This document shows, piece by piece, positions 50,300 through 52,375 of a stretch of DNA of 52,375 nt. Source of the stretch: CAZFNQ01 sp964520375 (lineage in GTDB: Bacteria; Patescibacteriota; Saccharimonadia; Saccharimonadales; JANWIN01); NCBI GenBank assembly GCA_964520375.1, contig CAZFNQ010000002.1, positions 1 to 52,375 on the forward strand, read 5' to 3'. The notes under the pieces were generated by a model. That model ran no database searches and was not told the origin of the DNA. It saw nothing but the letters and a program-made list of their open reading frames with translations. The stretch's first letter is position 1; each line of letters starts with the position of its first letter. The position numbers and the translations under genes were made by a program.

Positions 50300-51616
50300 T
50301 TATTTCAGATCAGTTGTGGGGTGTAGGGGCAAGATGAGAGGTGGTCGGGGGGTTTGGAAGAAGTTGAAATCCGTGGTGAGGTTACCGGAGGCTGAAAGAC
50401 TTTCGCGGACATCTGGACGAGGGTCGGGTCGGCCGTCGGTGGCAGGATTGATGCGCTGACCGCCGAGAAAGACGTCCTCGATGAATCGGTTGATGGCGTC
50501 AAATGATGCTGACTGATGATCGACGATACCGGCTTTGGCGTATGGGCTGATGATAATGCCGGGCACGCGCAGACCGAAGCCGTTTACATCCACTTTCGGC
50601 GGGTTGACGTGGTCGTAGAGGCCGCCCCAGTCATCCCAGTTCAAGAAGATGGCCGTGGAGTTCCATTCTGGCCCGCTTGAGACAGCATTGATCAATCCCG
50701 TCACATAGGTCTGGCCAGCGCTGATCAATTTATTGGGGTGCTCACTGACCTCGACGGATGGCTCGATCCAGCTCACTGCGGGAAGTGTACCGTTCCTGGC
50801 CCGGGTGAAGAAGTTCTCCACTGATTGTACATTACCGAGCTGGCCGTCGTTCTTTACGGTCTCAAAACTGGGGAGCGGGTTCCAAACGCTCGAAGTGGAG
50901 GAGTCCTGAGAGCCGGGCACACAATTGATCGACCCAGAGTCGACGCAATCCGGCTCTTTGCCGGTCATTATAAAGTATTTCCAATTTACATGGTTCTTGT
51001 ACAGGAGATAAGTGAGATCAGTCCACGGGTAAGATACGGTGTTTCGTGTCGGCGATAAACTACTTTTGCACGTGCTTGGGTCCGTCGTGGAGGTGCAAAC
51101 TGCCGACCAGCCCGAGACCAAGTAGAGGTGCGCTGGCAGGCTCCATGAGGCGGAAGGCTCATACAGGTGATCCTGCAAGACGAAGTTCTTGGCGTATGCC
51201 CAGTAGTTCGGGATCTCCCGTTGGTCCTTGTAGCTCATGACGTCACGCGGCTTAATGCTACCCGCCTGTTCGGCTTGAGCAATGAACCCGTCCATTTTGC
51301 CGCCGTTAATGTCTGCGGTGGCGTTAGCAGCCCCGTGTGGAGCGTCGGAAGTCACGTCAGTGTTGCTGTGGAACGGCTTAACACAGGTGCCCAATGCCGG
51401 ATCGGGTACGCAGGTACCGATGGGAATCCCGTTTGCGCCCGGGAAGGTGCCAAAGTAATGATCGAATGAACGGTTCTCCTGCGTGATCACAATCACATGT
51501 TTGATCACGTTGATACCGGGCACACTTGCCGTGGCTCGACGGTTGGAGGTGATCGCTGCGCCGACAAGCACTAGTGCCAACAATGAGATAATCGTCACGA
51601 TGTAAGTAAACTTCAT
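50300..51616 (-). CDS. Secreted phosphoesterase (phospholipase C/acid phosphatase AcpA-like)
   Basis: The 438-aa protein has a signal peptide (about 1-32) and the phosphoesterase family blocks VIVITQENRSFDHYFGTFPG (about 41-60), PHGAANA, MDGFI, SWIEPSVEVSEHPN, NWDDWGGLYDHVNPP and RVPGIIISPYAKAG. The conserved Glu-Asn, Asp and His residues bind metals and carry the phosphoryl group. Targets may be phospholipids or other phosphate esters outside the cell. The GC content is visibly higher than in all neighbours, and codons end in G/C more often, which points to recent transfer. Confidence 0.9.
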   Translation of the reverse strand: MKFTYIVTIISLLALVLVGAAITSNRRATASVPGINVIKHVIVITQENRSFDHYFGTFPGANGIPIGTCVPDPALGTCVKPFHSNTDVTSDAPHGAANATADINGGKMDGFIAQAEQAGSIKPRDVMSYKDQREIPNYWAYAKNFVLQDHLYEPSASWSLPAHLYLVSGWSAVCTSTTDPSTCKSSLSPTRNTVSYPWTDLTYLLYKNHVNWKYFIMTGKEPDCVDSGSINCVPGSQDSSTSSVWNPLPSFETVKNDGQLGNVQSVENFFTRARNGTLPAVSWIEPSVEVSEHPNKLISAGQTYVTGLINAVSSGPEWNSTAIFLNWDDWGGLYDHVNPPKVDVNGFGLRVPGIIISPYAKAGIVDHQSASFDAINRFIEDVFLGGQRINPATDGRPDPRPDVRESLSASGNLTTDFNFFQTPRPPLILPLHPTTDLK

Positions 51617-51725
51617 AGTTTGAAAATATCCAACCTCTGTTATTTTTTTATAGCCTATGTTTGTCTATGTATAATTATAAAATGTATAGGCGCATAGCAC
51701 AAGATTATTAGTAAATTTCACAACT

Positions 51726-51761
51726 GTGACCAGAACAGACCGTTAGAAGACGACTGGTCAC
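51726..51761. repeat. 8-bp inverted repeat between phosphoesterase and surface-protein genes
   Basis: GTGACCAG (51726-51733) and CTGGTCAC (51754-51761) are perfect inverted copies around 20 bp. No T-run follows on either strand. It could end the surface-protein transcript or mark a junction; the sequence alone does not decide. Confidence 0.35.
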
Positions 51762-51815
51762 TAACTATCTCACCGGAACGCACAGACGGCGAGGTGCAAT
51801 AGGATTTGTCCCTTT

Positions 51816-52375
51816 TTACTGGATAATGTGGTAGCTGAAGCTGTAGATCTTACTATCCGTTAAGGCCGTATAAACCTTAAGTTCAAAGGTGGTGGTGTTC
51901 GAGTCGTAATAGTACTCTGGATAGGTCGAGGCAGCCGGTATGTCCTTTGGTGTTAATACAACTGTCGGCCCGCTGCCATAAGCATTGGCAAATGTCACAG
52001 TTGCTAGGGTTCCAGAATCAGCCCCTGTGCCAGTATGGATTGTAATAATGCCGGCAGTGTCGCTACCAGATATTGTTGCCGTGCAACCTGCCCCGCAACT
52101 AGCAGCCTTAGTAATAGTTGGGTTAGCACCGCCACTAATGATATGGCCGTTAACAGACAACGTACCGTTGAAGGTGCTGCTGCCGTTGACCGTAAGCTTA
52201 GCTAAAGTGGCACTTCCAGTAACTGTCAGGTTGGCCAGTGTGGTTGCGCCAGAGACATTCAGATCAGCAACATTGGCACTGCCGCTGACATCCAGATTAG
52301 CCAAGCTGGCATCACCGCCATTTTGAATCATACTGCCGGTGGTTGGGCCTGGGTAGTACTGATTACCGACAAACA
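51816..52375 (-). CDS. Repetitive surface/adhesin-like protein, 3' part (runs off the window)
   Basis: The reading frame stays open to the window edge, so an ATG at 52331 is probably internal and the true start is outside. The visible part has five or more repeats of about 11 residues of the type NLTVTGSATLAK, rich in Thr, Ser, Ala, Asn and Gly, which suit a beta-helix or trimeric fibre. A C-terminal beta-sandwich-like domain (about 75-171 from the ATG) holds a CGAGC pair and ends in YSFSYHIIQ. Similar beta-repeat proteins are common on CPR cells, by memory. Function is probably attachment. Confidence 0.7.
   Translation of the reverse strand, partial: FVGNQYYPGPTTGSMIQNGGDASLANLDVSGSANVADLNVSGATTLANLTVTGSATLAKLTVNGSSTFNGTLSVNGHIISGGANPTITKAASCGAGCTATISGSDTAGIITIHTGTGADSGTLATVTFANAYGSGPTVVLTPKDIPAASTYPEYYYDSNTTTFELKVYTALTDSKIYSFSYHIIQ

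Overview
The window most likely comes from a Patescibacteria/CPR genome, probably Candidatus Saccharibacteria (TM7). The grounds are a dense, housekeeping-heavy gene set with almost no biosynthesis, a monoderm-type envelope toolkit (FtsEX with a CHAP-domain hydrolase, LCP protein, signal peptidase I, HtrA), a class I lysyl-tRNA synthetase, a WhiB-like regulator and a heliorhodopsin. UGA is used as a stop (for example in the ATGA overlaps of recO, xseA and ftsX) and a full RF2 gene is present, so the code is the standard bacterial one and not the UGA=Gly code of Gracilibacteria/SR1. The lineage call is inference from gene content; no search was run.

Layout. 1-160 is a regulatory stretch with a terminator, a DnaA-box-like site and three phased GTGGG repeats that look like MraZ boxes for a leftward gene just outside the window. 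161-6575 is an accessory block: a GH1 glycosidase, a flavodoxin-like reductase and an aldo/keto reductase in tandem, an NYN nuclease, a VOC protein and several unrecognised genes. 6625-13804 holds a WhiB-like protein behind glycyl-tRNA synthetase, a divergent sigma-70 factor, recO with a degenerate two-component pair, and exonuclease VII. 13801-16443 has a YbhN-like membrane protein divergent from a Trm11-like methyltransferase, then bL27. 16505-31527 runs leftward through small hypotheticals, a response regulator, pyrG, ctpA, the pcsB-like/ftsX/ftsE division module, prfB, an M16 peptidase, secA, hpf, serS and a RecB-like nuclease. 31536-41273 carries a HAD phosphatase, the heliorhodopsin, msrA, lysK, greA, proS, a CPBP protease, rseP, frr, tsf and rpsB. 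41461-43774 is the rightward bL31B-prfA-prmC group. 43771-49925 is an envelope and chromosome-segregation block (htrA, LCP, lepB, parB, parA). 50300-52375 is an accessory end with a GC-rich secreted phosphoesterase that looks transferred and the 3' part of a repetitive surface protein.

The most notable observations are: (1) a heliorhodopsin that keeps its retinal lysine but has Asn where the Schiff-base counterion Glu is expected; (2) a histidine-kinase-like protein lacking its His next to a receiver domain with Glu at the phosphoacceptor position, both in an operon with recO; (3) about 20 genes whose start codon sits only 6-12 nt after a clear -10 hexamer, pointing to widespread leaderless mRNAs, with three apparent upstream TTG starts that are really -35 boxes; (4) a WhiB-like Fe-S regulator outside Actinobacteria; (5) a structured rpsB leader; and (6) a GC-shifted phosphoesterase beside an adhesin-like gene.
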